Source: Rhizorhabdus histidinilytica
GTDB taxonomy: Bacteria > Pseudomonadota > Alphaproteobacteria > Sphingomonadales > Sphingomonadaceae
DNA: 64,000 bases
Direction of reading: 5' to 3'
NCBI RefSeq assembly: GCF_900167915.1
Contig: NZ_FUYM01000008.1
Span: 124,001 to 188,000 of the forward strand
Shown here: in pieces, positions 16,835-29,186 of the stretch
Layout: each line of letters starts with the position of its first letter
How positions within the stretch are numbered: the first letter of the stretch is position 1
The notes under the pieces: model-generated
Database searches by the model: none
Seen by the model: the letters and a program-made list of their open reading frames with translations, nothing else
What the model was told of the DNA's origin: nothing
Translations under genes and position numbers: made by a program

Positions 16835-16857
16835 CATCCCGGCCTCCCGCCGGGATG
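16835..16857. repeat. Short inverted repeat (family C-like half)
   Basis: CATCCCGGC and GCCGGGATG flank a short loop just after the permease stop. The arms match the GCCGGGATGACG end of family C elements. It could act as the first part of a terminator together with the adjacent family B element. Confidence 0.6.
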
Positions 16858-16871
16858 TGGGATTCGGGATC

Positions 16872-16986
16872 TAGGGCATCGAGCTTTTTATCTGACCCGC
16901 TCATCCTGAGGAGCCGGTTCGCCAGGCTCAGTCCCTCCTCAGGATGAGCGGACTCAGGTGCGTCAAATTAAACATATGATGCTCTA
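16872..16986. repeat. Family B palindromic repeat, copy 1
   Basis: CCGCTCATCCTGAGGAG and its perfect reverse complement CTCCTCAGGATGAGCGG (17 bp) surround a short loop. Outside them, TAGGGCATC and GATGCTCTA form outer arms. The element fills the gap between the convergent permease and flavoprotein genes. Its last three bases CTA (16984-16986) are the TAG stop of the minus-strand flavoprotein gene. Confidence 0.9.
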
Positions 16987-18581
16987 ACCGAAGAAACGCC
17001 CCAGACCGCGATCGGCGAGGATCGCCTGGGCGGCATTGTGGCCGGGGGCGCCGGTGACGCCGCCACCCGGATGGCTGCCCGCGCCACACATGTAGAGTCC
17101 CTTCACCGGCGCGCGATAGTCGCCATGGCCGAGGATCGGCCGCGCCGACCAGAGTTGGTCGAGCGACATGTGGCCGTGCATGATGTCGCCGCCGACGAGC
17201 CCGAAGGTCCGTTCGAGGTCGAGCGGTGACAATATCTGCCGCCCCAGCACCGATCGGGCGAAGCCGGGCGCATGCGCGTCGACGGTGGCGATGATGTGGT
17301 CGGCCGCCGCCTCGCGCTCGTCGTCCCAGCTCCGGCCATCGGGAAGTTCGGGCGCGAATTGCTGGCAGAACAGGCTGGCGACATGCTGGCCCGTGGGAGC
17401 GAGACTGTCGTCAACGGTCGAGGGGATCAGCATCTCGACGATCGGCTGCTTCGACCAGCCATGCGTTCGCGCATCGGTGAAGGCGCGGTCCATATAGTCG
17501 AGCGTCGGCGCGATGATGATGCCGCTGCGGTGATGCTCGCCCTCCCCCGGCAGCGCCGAGAAGCTGGGCAGTTCGGACAGGGCGACGTTCATCCGGAAGG
17601 TGCCCGAGCCGGCCTTGAAGCCCTTCATCCGCCGCTTGAAGTCGGCGTCGAGGTCGGCCTGGTCGACCAGCTTGCGATAGAGCAGTCCCGGCCCGACGTT
17701 CGACGCCACCGCGCGGGCCATGTGCTCGACACCGTCCTCGGTGCGGACGCCGACCGCGCGGCCGTTGTCGACCAGCACCTTCTCGACCGCCGTATCGGTT
17801 TCGATGACGACGCCATAGTCCTCGCAGGCCGCCTTCATCGCCTGGGTGATCGCGCCCATTCCGCCGATCGCGTGGCCCCAGGCGCCCTTCTTGCCGTTCA
17901 CCTCGCCGAAGACATGGTGGAGCAGGACATAGGCCGAGCCCGGCGTGTCGGGGCTGGCATAGTTGCCGACGACCGCGTCGAAGCCGAAGGCGGCCTTGAT
18001 CGCGTCATGCTCGAACCAGCCGTCGAGGAAGGTCCGCGCACTCTTGACGAACAGGTCGAGCATGTCCCGCTGCGCCGGCAGCCCCGCCATCGCGATCTTG
18101 CGCCCCTGCGACGCGGCCTTGAACAGCTCGGCAATGCCGCCGCCCGCATTGGGCGGTATCCTGAGCGCCAGGTCACGCAGAACGTCGGCGACGCCGTCGA
18201 GCGCATCGTAATAGGCAGGCAGCGTCTCGGCATCGCGGGCCGAGAAGCGCCGGAACTCCGCCTGGGTCCGTTCCAGCCCGCCGCCGAGCTTGAGGTAGCC
18301 GCCATCCTGGAGCGGCAGGAAGTTGGAGATCGGCCGCTCGACGATCCTGAGGCCGCGCTCGTGCAGCTTCATGTCGGCGATCACGCGCGGCTGGAGCAGG
18401 CTGACCGTGTAGCTCGCCACCGAATTGCGGAAACCGGGGTGGAATTCCTCGGTCACCGCCGCGCCGCCGACGACCTTGCGCCGTTCGAGCACACGGACCT
18501 TGAGCCCGCGCACCGCCAGGTAGAAGGCGCAGACGAGGCCGTTATGCCCGCCGCCGATGATGACGGCGTCCTGTCGTGTCG

Positions 18582-18585
<4 letters not shown>
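16984..18585 (-). CDS. Phytoene-desaturase-like FAD-dependent oxidoreductase
   Basis: The 533-residue protein has an N-terminal dinucleotide-binding loop AVIIGGGHNGLVCAFYLA, then VLERRKVVGGAAVTEE, and a C-terminal FAD segment LYMCGAGSHPGGGVTGAPGHNA. This is the carotenoid-desaturase/amine-oxidase-like family (CrtI, RetSat relatives, PYROXD2). No crt genes are nearby. Its ATG overlaps the stop of the upstream Rieske gene (18582-18585, ATGA), so the two act together, perhaps in oxidation of a hydrophobic or quaternary amine compound. Substrate unknown; the stop codon lies in the repeat end. Confidence 0.87.
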
Positions 18586-21594
<3,009 letters not shown>

Positions 21595-21599
21595 ACTCA

Positions 21600-21716
21600 T
21601 TCCTCCCATCGCAGATGGGGAGGGCGGCCGCCGCAGGCGGTGGAGGGGTCTACGCCCCCGCCCCTCCACCACCCTTCGGGCGGTCCCCTCCCCGAGCAAG
21701 CTCAGGGAGGATTTGT
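21600..21716. repeat. Palindromic GC-rich repeat cluster (family F-like)
   Basis: CTCCCATCGCAGATGGGGAG and then CCTCCACC/GGTGGAGG-type arms with CCCTTCGGG form several hairpins directly after pgm. The CCCCTCC/GGAGGGG theme recurs at 46774-46996 and 51003-51030. It probably serves as a terminator for pgm. Confidence 0.55.
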
Positions 21717-21734
21717 CATCGCAAAACAACCCTC

Positions 21735-21752
21735 TTGATATAACATTACATC
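21735..21752. promoter_or_regulatory. Possible Zur-type half site before the ZnuD-like receptor
   Basis: TTGATATAACATTACATC lies 41 bp before the receptor start. TATAACATTAC resembles one half of a Zur palindrome, but the left half is poor. It is offered because the gene is ZnuD-like, and znuD is a known Zur target in other bacteria. It could equally be an A/T-rich -10 region. Confidence 0.25.
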
Positions 21753-21792
21753 GCCGCTAATCCCTGCCGCACAAGGTAAGGGATAGTATATC

Positions 21793-23892
21793 ATGTCATT
21801 CAAGGGTCGGTTGTCCTTCTCCATCTCCATGCTCGCGCTAGTGGCCTCGCCGGCCTTCGCCGACGAACGGGACACCGACTTCCACCGCCCCGAGTCCACC
21901 GACATCATCGTCACAGCGCCGATCCAGCGCGACCGGATGGACGTGCTCGCGGGCACCTCGGTGCTCACCGGCGCGCAACTGACCACCGCGCTGCGCCCGA
22001 CGATCGGCGAGACGATCGAGCATACGCCGGGCGTGTCGGCCACCTCCTTCGGCCCCAACGCCTCGCGCCCGATCCTGCGCGGCCTGCAGGGCGAGCGGGT
22101 CCGGGTGTTGACCGACGGCATCGGCTCGGTCGACGTATCGAACACCAGCGTGGACCATGCCGTCGCAATCAACCCGCTGCTCGCCGAGCGGATCGAGGTG
22201 CTGCGCGGGCCGGAGGCGCTGCTCTACGGATCGGCCGCGATCGGCGGCGTCGTCAACGTGATCGACAAGCGCATCCCACGCGCCATTCCCGACGAGCCCA
22301 TCCATGTCGACGCGATCCTGACCTATGGCAGCGCCGCCAACGAGCGGTCGGGCGGCGCCGCGCTCGACGCGCCGATCGGCGGCGGCTTCGTCGCGCATCT
22401 CGACGGCAGCTACCAGAAGACCGGCAACCTGCGGATCGGCGGCTATGCGCTGAGCCCCGCCGCCCGCGCCCGGGCGCTCTCCTCCGCACAGCTTCCCGCC
22501 GATCCGGGCGATGAGATCGATTTCGCCGCCAACGCCGCGGTCAAGGGCAAGCTGCCCAACAGCCAGTCGGAGACCTGGGTCGCCGGCGGCGGCCTGTCCT
22601 ATATCGACGGGGACAGCCATTACGGCATCTCCTACAGCCATTATGACAGCCGCTACGGCGTGCCGATCCGTTTCGCGACCGAGCCGGGCGAGGAGCAGGA
22701 GGCGCCCCGCATAGACCTCGTCCAGAACCGGTTCGACGCGCGCGCCGAGATCGCGGCCGGCGGATCGGTGATCCAGACGGTCCGCGCCCGGCTCGCCTAC
22801 GCCAAATATCGCCACTTCGAGCTGGAGGAGGACGGCTCGGTCGGAACCGCCTTCTACAACAACGGCTTCGAAGGCCGGGTCGAGCTGGTCCAGGCCGACC
22901 ATGGCGTTTGGCATGGCGCGACCGGCGCGCAATTCTTCATCCGCGACTTCAATGTCGTCGGCGACGAAGCCTTCCTGCCGCGCAACCAGACCCAGCAGAT
23001 TGGTCTCTTCACCCTGCAGCAGCTCGACTATGGCGTGGTGAAGCTCGAGGGCGGGCTGCGCTACGAGAAGAGCTGGCTGTCGGCCAATCCGTTCGAGGAC
23101 CAGCCGCAATTCCCCAAGGGCGGCCGCAACTTCGACACGCTGTCAGGCTCGCTCGGCGCCTCCTACCGGGTGACCGATGACTGGCGCCTCGGCATCAACC
23201 TGTCGCGCACCGAGCGCGCGCCGGCCGCCGAGGAGCTGTTCGCCAACGGCCCGCACGCGGGCACCGAGGCGTTCGAGATCGGCAATCCCGATTTCAAGAC
23301 CGAACGGAGCTGGGGCCTCGAAGGCGTGCTGCACGGCAAGGGGCCGGGCTTCACCATCCACGCGTCTATCTATCACAACTGGTTCGACAACTTCATCTAC
23401 GACAGCCCCGACGGCACGCTGGAGGACGGCCTGCCCGTATTCCGCTACGCCCAGGCCAAGGCGCGCTTCTACGGCGCGGAGCTGGAGGCGACCGCCGATC
23501 TCGCCCAGCTTGGCGACTTCGCGATCAAGGCCGACGCGCTGGGCGATTTCGTCCATGCGAAGATCATCGGCTTCGGCCCGGCGCCGCGCATCCCCCCGCT
23601 GCGCCTGCTGGGCGGCCTGAGCGCCGAAAGCACCAAGGTCGACGGCCGGGTCGAGGTCGAATGGACCGACAAGGCCCAGCGCCTCGCCAGCTTCGAGACG
23701 CCGACCGCCGGCTATACGCTGGTCAACGCCTCGCTGACCTTCCGTCCCTTCGTCGACCGGCCGGAAACCAGCATCGTGCTGGCGGCGCACAATATCTTCG
23801 ACGTGAACGCACGGCGCCATGCGAGCTATCTCAAGGACTTCGCCCCCCTCGCCGGCCGCGACTTCCGCATCACCGCGCGGGTAGGATTCTGA
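21793..23892 (+). CDS. ZnuD-like TonB-dependent receptor (zinc/metal uptake)
   Basis: The 699-residue outer membrane receptor has a signal peptide (ending SPAFA), a TonB box-like DIIVTAPIQRD, and a plug matching ZnuD-type receptors: RPILRGLQGERVRVLTDG, SVDVSNTSVDHAVAINPL and IEVLRGPEALLYGS. The barrel ends RITARVGF with terminal Phe. ZnuD proteins import zinc, or zinc carriers, under zinc limitation. A weak Zur-like sequence precedes it. PhoD follows 66 bp downstream. Confidence 0.85.
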   Translation: MSFKGRLSFSISMLALVASPAFADERDTDFHRPESTDIIVTAPIQRDRMDVLAGTSVLTGAQLTTALRPTIGETIEHTPGVSATSFGPNASRPILRGLQGERVRVLTDGIGSVDVSNTSVDHAVAINPLLAERIEVLRGPEALLYGSAAIGGVVNVIDKRIPRAIPDEPIHVDAILTYGSAANERSGGAALDAPIGGGFVAHLDGSYQKTGNLRIGGYALSPAARARALSSAQLPADPGDEIDFAANAAVKGKLPNSQSETWVAGGGLSYIDGDSHYGISYSHYDSRYGVPIRFATEPGEEQEAPRIDLVQNRFDARAEIAAGGSVIQTVRARLAYAKYRHFELEEDGSVGTAFYNNGFEGRVELVQADHGVWHGATGAQFFIRDFNVVGDEAFLPRNQTQQIGLFTLQQLDYGVVKLEGGLRYEKSWLSANPFEDQPQFPKGGRNFDTLSGSLGASYRVTDDWRLGINLSRTERAPAAEELFANGPHAGTEAFEIGNPDFKTERSWGLEGVLHGKGPGFTIHASIYHNWFDNFIYDSPDGTLEDGLPVFRYAQAKARFYGAELEATADLAQLGDFAIKADALGDFVHAKIIGFGPAPRIPPLRLLGGLSAESTKVDGRVEVEWTDKAQRLASFETPTAGYTLVNASLTFRPFVDRPETSIVLAAHNIFDVNARRHASYLKDFAPLAGRDFRITARVGF

Positions 23893-23928
23893 TGACCGGC
23901 TTGCGGGAATGCCGCACCGCGTCATAAG

Positions 23929-23950
23929 CCTGCAACGCTTGGGTTGCAGG
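23929..23950. repeat. 8-bp perfect hairpin overlapping the phoD ribosome site
   Basis: CCTGCAAC and GTTGCAGG pair perfectly around a 6-nt loop. The 3' arm runs into the AGGGGA ribosome site of phoD (ATG at 23959). No T-run follows, so a Rho-independent terminator is unlikely; partial masking of the ribosome site is possible. Confidence 0.5.
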
Positions 23951-23958
23951 GGACGTTC

Positions 23959-25506
23959 ATGTTTTCACGCCGTCAGATTCTCGCGGGGGTCGGCACCGGC
24001 CTGATCGCCGCCCCCGCGATCCTCCGTGCCCAGCAGCTCTTCACCGCCTTCCCGTTCCGGCTCGGCATCGCCTCGGGCGATCCGAGCCATGACGGCTTCG
24101 TCATCTGGACCCGCCTCTGTCCCGATCCGGTCGAGGAGCATGGCGGCATGCCGATGGGCCCGGTCGAGGTCGACTGGTTCGTCTATGAGGACGAGGCGAT
24201 GAGGCGCATCGCGCAGAAGGGCAGCGCGACCGCCTGGCCCGAGCTCGGCCATTCGGTCCATGTCGAGCTCGCCGGCCTGCAGCCCGACCGCCCTTATTGG
24301 TATCGTTTCGCCATCGGACGCGACAAGACGCAGCTCGGGCGCGGCCACACCCTGCCCGCCCCCGGCGCCCCGCTCGACCGGTTGCGCTTCGGCGTGGCCG
24401 GGTGCCAGAATTATGAGGATGGGCTGTTCACCGCCTATGCCCATCTGGCGCGCGAGGACATCGCCTTCGTCTGGCATTTCGGCGACTATATCTACGAAGA
24501 CCGCCCGCGGCAGGTGAACTACGAACGCGACGGCAGCCCGCGCGCCCATGTCCGCGACCATGTCGGCACCGACTGCTACACGATCGGCGACTATCGGCGC
24601 CGCTATGCCCAGTACAAGATGGACCCCGACCTGCAGGCCGCACATCTGGCCGCGCCCTGGTTCACCACTTTCGACGACCATGAGGTGGCCGACAACTGGT
24701 CCGCGAACGCAACGCCCTACCAGCATGATCCGGCCCTGTTCGCGTTCCGTCGCGCGGCGGCGATGCAGGCCTATTACGAGCATATGCCGCTGCGCAAAGC
24801 CTCGATGCCGAGCGGCGGCGCGATGCAGCTCTACCGTCGCAGCCGGATCGGCGACCTCATGACCGCCCATTTCCTCGACACGCGCCAATATCGCAGCGTG
24901 CAGCCGTGCAAGGGTGGGTTCGAACCGCCCTGCCCGACCGTCGCCGATCCGAAGCAGACGGTGCTCGGCAGCGCGCAGGAGCAATGGCTGGATCGCGGCC
25001 TGCGCGACGGTGGCAGCCGCTGGAACCTCGTCGCCCAGCAGGTCATGATGATGCCGCTCGACCGGCAGAGCCTGCCCGGTGGCGGCGAGATCCGCAACCT
25101 CGACAGTTGGGGAGGTTATGACGCCGCGCGCGAACGCATGGCGGCGAGCTTTGCCGAGCGCGGCGACGTCATCGTGATGACCGGCGACGAGCATCAGAAT
25201 TTCGCGGGCGAGCTGCGCCGCCAGGGCGGCAAGGGCGAGGTCGCCGCGCCCGAGTTCGTCGTCACCTCGATCACCTCGGGCGGCGACGGATGGGTCAAGC
25301 CCGAGGTGCAGGCACAGTTGCGCGCCCACAACCCCGCGCTGCAATATCTGAGCGACAAGCGCGGCTATGCGGTCTGCGAGGTGACGCGCGACCTGTGGCA
25401 GACCCGCTTCCGCGGCGTCGACCAAGTGACGGCGCCCGGCGGATCGATCGCGACGCTCGCCACCGCCAGCGTCGAACGCGGCAAGCCGGCGATCAACCTC
25501 TCCTGA
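23959..25506 (+). CDS. phoD: PhoD-family alkaline phosphatase/phosphodiesterase
   Basis: The protein has 515 residues from ATG 23959 (AGGGGA upstream; the frame also opens earlier at a TTG). A twin-arginine signal (SRRQILAGVGTGLIAAPAI) sends it folded to the periplasm. PhoD features: FPFRLGIASGDPSHDGFVIWTRL, metal ligands in FGVAGCQNYEDG, WHFGDYIYED, FDDHEVADNW and TGDEHQNFAGEL. These enzymes cleave phosphomonoesters and diesters using Ca2+ and Fe3+. It may share a transcript with the receptor. The gene end overlaps the convergent DUF1289 gene by 14 bp. Confidence 0.9.
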   Translation: MFSRRQILAGVGTGLIAAPAILRAQQLFTAFPFRLGIASGDPSHDGFVIWTRLCPDPVEEHGGMPMGPVEVDWFVYEDEAMRRIAQKGSATAWPELGHSVHVELAGLQPDRPYWYRFAIGRDKTQLGRGHTLPAPGAPLDRLRFGVAGCQNYEDGLFTAYAHLAREDIAFVWHFGDYIYEDRPRQVNYERDGSPRAHVRDHVGTDCYTIGDYRRRYAQYKMDPDLQAAHLAAPWFTTFDDHEVADNWSANATPYQHDPALFAFRRAAAMQAYYEHMPLRKASMPSGGAMQLYRRSRIGDLMTAHFLDTRQYRSVQPCKGGFEPPCPTVADPKQTVLGSAQEQWLDRGLRDGGSRWNLVAQQVMMMPLDRQSLPGGGEIRNLDSWGGYDAARERMAASFAERGDVIVMTGDEHQNFAGELRRQGGKGEVAAPEFVVTSITSGGDGWVKPEVQAQLRAHNPALQYLSDKRGYAVCEVTRDLWQTRFRGVDQVTAPGGSIATLATASVERGKPAINLS

Positions 25507-25663
25507 CGGTCCGTTCCTTCAGACGCTCGATCACCGCGCATTTCCACGCATCGTCGGCGGTCGGCCAGGCGACGATCTCCTCGATCGTACGCAGGCACCC
25601 TCGGCAATAGCCGCTGGCCGGATCGATCTCGCAGACCTTGTTGCAGGGGGATTCGACCGCCAC
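25493..25663 (-). CDS. DUF1289 small cysteine protein
   Basis: The protein has 56 residues from GTG 25663. The DUF1289 pattern is plain: SPCNKVC, then YCRGCLRTIEEI and W..A. The four Cys (CxxxC...CxxC) probably bind zinc or an iron-sulfur cluster; function is not established. It starts 20 bp after the dsbD stop and is probably in that operon. No strong ribosome site is visible, so the start is uncertain; the frame is open up to 25747 but that part does not look coding. Confidence 0.75.
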   Translation of the reverse strand: MAVESPCNKVCEIDPASGYCRGCLRTIEEIVAWPTADDAWKCAVIERLKERTVRRG

Positions 25664-25682
25664 GGCGCAGGCGCGGGAAAGG

Positions 25683-27740
25683 TCAGGCCGCGAGCGCGGT
25701 GAGCGTCGCCGGGGTGAGGAGCTGGGGCAGCGTCTCCTGCCGCCCATCCCTGTCGTAGAACAGGTAGAGCGGCACGCCCGAACGGCCCTGCGCCTCGAGG
25801 AAACGGCCGATCGCGGGATCGCCGTTGGTCCAGTCGCCGACCATCACCACAACGCCGGCCCGTTCGAACGCCTCACGCACCGCGGGACGTTCGATCGCCG
25901 CCTTCTCGTTGACCTTGCAGGTCAGGCACCAGTCGGCGGTGAAATAGAGGAATACCGGCTTCTTCTGCGCCTGGAGCGCGGCTAGGCGCGCCTCGCTGAA
26001 CGGTTCCGCACCTTCGGCACCGGTCGCTGCCGCGGCAGCCGGGCTGCCGCCCGACGGCGTGACGAGCAGCAGCGCCAGCGCGGCAGCCAGCACCGGCGCG
26101 ACCGGGATCCAGCTATGCCGCTTGCCCTGCGCCTGCCGCGCACCGACCCACCAGAGGGCGAGGCCGAGCAGCAACGCCGCGCCGATCCCCTGCACGAGGC
26201 GATCGACCCCGGCCTGCTGTCCCAGCACCCAGGCGAGGCCGAGCGCGGTCAGGAACATCGGCACCGACAGGATGCGGCGCAGCCGGTCCATCCAGGCGCC
26301 GGGCTTCGGCAACAGGCGGCGCAGCGCCGGCACGAAACCGACCAGCAGGAAGGGCAACGCCAGGCCGAGGCCGAGGCCGGCGAACACCGCCAGCGCAGCG
26401 GCCGGCGGCAGCAGCAGCGCGGCGCCGACCGCGCCGGCCATGAAGGGACCGCTGCACGGCGTCGCCACCAACGCCGCGAGCACGCCGGTCCAAAAGGCCG
26501 GGAGCGCGCCGCGTCCCTTGGTCATCGCCTCGCCGATGCCGACGGCGCGCAGCTCGAACAGGCCGGCGAGGTTGAGGCTGATCGCGGTGACGAGCAGCAG
26601 CAGGACGAACACCATCCTCGGGTCCTGCAACTGGAAACCCCAGCCCGCCGCCGCCCCGCCCGCCCGCAGACCGAGCAGCAGCAGCCCAAGAGCGACGCAG
26701 CTCAGCACGATCCCGCCGGTATAGGCGAGTGCCTCTACCCGCGCATGGCGATCGGTCTCACCGCTGCGTGCAAGGCTCAGCGCCTTGAGGCTGAGGATCG
26801 GGAATACGCAGGGCATGGCGTTGAGCAGCACCCCGCCGAACAGCGCGCCACCGAGCGCGAGCAGGAAGGTGCGCCAGCCGTCCGCTCCGGCCTCGTCGCC
26901 CGCACCGGCGATCGGCACGCCGGCCGCGGGCACCGGGCCGGGCCGGGCGGTCACGGTCAAGCCTCGATCGGGCCCGATCGCGATCAGCCCCTCGATCGCC
27001 TGCACCGGCTGCGGGTTCCGCGCTGCCTTGATCTCGACGATCAGGCGGTCGCCGCGACGGCTTATCATCTGCGGTGCGGCATAGTCCGCAACCCCATCGG
27101 TGGCGGGGTAGAAATAGGGCGCCGTGACCGGGCGGCCCTTGGGAAAGGGAATGGCGAGGCGCAACTTGCCGGCCTTCGCCTCGAAGCTCGCCGCCTGTCC
27201 CAGGGGCATCGGCAGCTTCGCCCGCCATGTGTCGAAGCGCGCGCGCGACGCCGCCGTTACCGCGCCGTCGCCGACCGTCAGGTCGATCGCGACCGGCCCC
27301 TGCTCGGGCACGCAGATCGTCGGCGAACAGGCAAGCCAGCGGGCCTTGCCGGCAATGCGCAGCGGCGTGCCGGGCGCCAGCCCCTTCGGCACGTTCAGCG
27401 TCATCAGCAGCGCATAGGGCCGCTCATAGACATAGTTCATCAAGCCCTGGACGATCAGCCGCTGCGGCACCGGATAGCGCAGCGGGCCGACCGTCACCCC
27501 GCGCGGCAGGGTCCAGGCGATATCGGCGGGCGCTCCCGCGTCGCCGGGGTTCAGCCAATAGCCGTGCCAGTCGCGCTCGGGCGTCATGCTGAGCGCCAGG
27601 GTGATCCGGCTGCCCGCCGCCGGGCGCAGCGTCTCCGCCTCCAGCACCGCCTTGATGTGCGCTGCCGTGGCGGCGCCGGCCCCCGCCACGGCCAGCAGCA
27701 GGGCGAGGAACAGGGGAATCAGGCGGCCGATCGATGTCAT
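25683..27740 (-). CDS. DsbD/ScsB-like thiol:disulfide interchange protein
   Basis: The 685-residue protein has a signal peptide, an N-terminal periplasmic domain with a Cys pair (WLACSPTICVPEQGP), eight membrane helices with core cysteines in LNAMPCVFPILSLKAL and ATPCSGPFMAGA, and a C-terminal thioredoxin domain with CLTC (FTADWCLTCKVNEKAA). It passes electrons from cytoplasmic thioredoxin across the membrane to periplasmic partners, for example in cytochrome c maturation or disulfide isomerisation. The layout is nearer ScsB/DsbD-gamma than classical DsbD. Confidence 0.9.
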   Translation of the reverse strand: MTSIGRLIPLFLALLLAVAGAGAATAAHIKAVLEAETLRPAAGSRITLALSMTPERDWHGYWLNPGDAGAPADIAWTLPRGVTVGPLRYPVPQRLIVQGLMNYVYERPYALLMTLNVPKGLAPGTPLRIAGKARWLACSPTICVPEQGPVAIDLTVGDGAVTAASRARFDTWRAKLPMPLGQAASFEAKAGKLRLAIPFPKGRPVTAPYFYPATDGVADYAAPQMISRRGDRLIVEIKAARNPQPVQAIEGLIAIGPDRGLTVTARPGPVPAAGVPIAGAGDEAGADGWRTFLLALGGALFGGVLLNAMPCVFPILSLKALSLARSGETDRHARVEALAYTGGIVLSCVALGLLLLGLRAGGAAAGWGFQLQDPRMVFVLLLLVTAISLNLAGLFELRAVGIGEAMTKGRGALPAFWTGVLAALVATPCSGPFMAGAVGAALLLPPAAALAVFAGLGLGLALPFLLVGFVPALRRLLPKPGAWMDRLRRILSVPMFLTALGLAWVLGQQAGVDRLVQGIGAALLLGLALWWVGARQAQGKRHSWIPVAPVLAAALALLLVTPSGGSPAAAAATGAEGAEPFSEARLAALQAQKKPVFLYFTADWCLTCKVNEKAAIERPAVREAFERAGVVVMVGDWTNGDPAIGRFLEAQGRSGVPLYLFYDRDGRQETLPQLLTPATLTALAA

Positions 27741-27781
27741 GCCGGGCTTATGGCCCGATCCGCGGCGCGCGGGAAGCGCCG

Positions 27782-28486
27782 TCAGATCGAGCGTTCCTCC
27801 TCATAGGCATAGCCGTCGTCGGCGCGCTGGAAGCCGTGCGACTGCAATATCTGCTCGACCCGCGATGCGGTCGGCTTGATGAACAGGCGGACCTTGAACT
27901 TGGTCGGCGACAGGACCGTCACCTGTTCCTGCTCGCGCCCGCTCGGGCTCGCCATGTCGAAGGTGAGCTTGCCGTCGCGGCACAGCGCCGGGCCGCTCAT
28001 CTCGCCCGGCAGGCCGACCATCGGCAGCGCGCCGGACAGATAGGCGCGGACCTGGCCGCTGCCGCCCTCGCAGTCGCCGCCGGGGAAGCGCGCCTTCAGC
28101 GCGTCGACGATCAGGGTGACGTTGCCGATCGGCTGCGGACCCGCGACCACCGGCATGCCGACGGTGAAATCGTCGATCCCCGCGCCGCCGAGGCCGTAGC
28201 TGAACACGCCCTTGAGCCGGGAAACCTCGTCCGTGCCTTCGATGTTGAGGCGGATGCGGCCCTTGGCGGCGTCCTCCAGCGACATCCGACTCGTCACGTC
28301 GCCGAGCTCGATCTTGGCGAGGCGGGCATCGTAGAGCTGCCCCTCCCACAGATTGCCCTCGACCTGCGCGGCCTCGAAACCCACGCGGTCGAGCTGCATC
28401 AGGTCGATCGCGGTCTTGAGCGGAATGAACGGTATCGCGACGACGGCCGCCACGATCACCAGCAGAAACAGCAGGATCGTCCTCAT
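27782..28486 (-). CDS. gspN: Type II secretion system protein N (GspN family)
   Basis: The 234-residue protein has one N-terminal membrane segment (residues ~4-22) and then the beta-rich GspN body (QVEGNLWEGQLYDARL, GGDCEGGSGQVRAYL, LPGEMSGPALCRDGKL). The paired Cys around residues 138 and 169 fit the family. GspN is an inner-membrane component of the type II secretion machine. No other gsp gene is in the window, so it is an orphan here. It lies 41 bp upstream of the dsbD start on the same strand. Confidence 0.75.
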   Translation of the reverse strand: MRTILLFLLVIVAAVVAIPFIPLKTAIDLMQLDRVGFEAAQVEGNLWEGQLYDARLAKIELGDVTSRMSLEDAAKGRIRLNIEGTDEVSRLKGVFSYGLGGAGIDDFTVGMPVVAGPQPIGNVTLIVDALKARFPGGDCEGGSGQVRAYLSGALPMVGLPGEMSGPALCRDGKLTFDMASPSGREQEQVTVLSPTKFKVRLFIKPTASRVEQILQSHGFQRADDGYAYEEERSI

Positions 28487-28523
28487 GATGCTCCCCCCTA
28501 TGCCCTTCGCCCCTTATGCCCGG

Positions 28524-28910
28524 TCAGCGCCCTCCTGCGAAGCCGTGCATGCGTCTGGCCCATTGGAAACCGATCACCATACCCTTGGCTGGCTGGATCA
28601 TCAGCAGCGCCAGGATCAGCGCCAGCCCGGGCCACAGCGCCATGTCGAGCCACATCGGCAGGTCGAAGCGCATGTTGACCGCAACCAGGATCGGTACGAG
28701 CACATGGCCGAGGATCAGCACCACCAGATAAGCAGGCATGTCGTCGGCGCTGTGCACCGTCCAGTCCTGCCCGCAGGACGGGCAATGCGGGACGGGCTTG
28801 AGGAAGCGGCCGAACAGCTTGGCGTCGCCGCAGGCCGGACATTCGCCGCGCAGGCCGCGCAGCAGCGCCGAACGCAGATCACGCTCGCCGAACGATGGGG
28901 GCTGGTTCAT
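28524..28910 (-). CDS. DUF983 membrane protein with zinc ribbon
   Basis: The 128-residue protein carries two Cys pairs near the N-terminus (ECPACG and CPSCG, residues ~24-49), a probable zinc ribbon, followed by two membrane helices (YLVVLILGHVLVPILVAVNM and LALILALLMIQPA). The family is conserved in Alphaproteobacteria, often near cytochrome oxidase genes, but has no firm function. It is followed by gspN 37 bp downstream. Confidence 0.82.
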   Translation of the reverse strand: MNQPPSFGERDLRSALLRGLRGECPACGDAKLFGRFLKPVPHCPSCGQDWTVHSADDMPAYLVVLILGHVLVPILVAVNMRFDLPMWLDMALWPGLALILALLMIQPAKGMVIGFQWARRMHGFAGGR

Positions 28911-28967
28911 GGCGCCCCATTAGCAGATTGAGGCCACGCGCGAAGCAAGAAGTGATCCAAGGGGCGA

Positions 28968-29041
28968 TGGAGCGGGTGAAGGGAATCGAACCCTCGTCGT
29001 AAGCTTGGGAAGCTTCTGCTCTACCATTGAGCTACACCCGC
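28968..29041 (-). tRNA. tRNA-Gly (anticodon CCC)
   Basis: The 74-nt cloverleaf reads on the minus strand with acceptor GCGGGTG pairing CACCCGC, D-stem GCTC/GAGC, anticodon loop TTCCCAA (U33 then CCC) and T-arm GAGGGTTCGATTCCCTT. The 3' CCA is encoded. It decodes GGG. Confidence 0.95.
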
Positions 29042-29186
29042 AAGGCTGCGAGCCATCGCGAGATCAAGAGACTTGTGAATAAACACCCCCTTGATCTGCG
29101 GGCCGGATGCCACAGTCACCGCGCCCGGGTCAACGGCATTAGTCGATCTTCTTCCTAGAACGACAAACCCATGGCTATGAAGGGCC

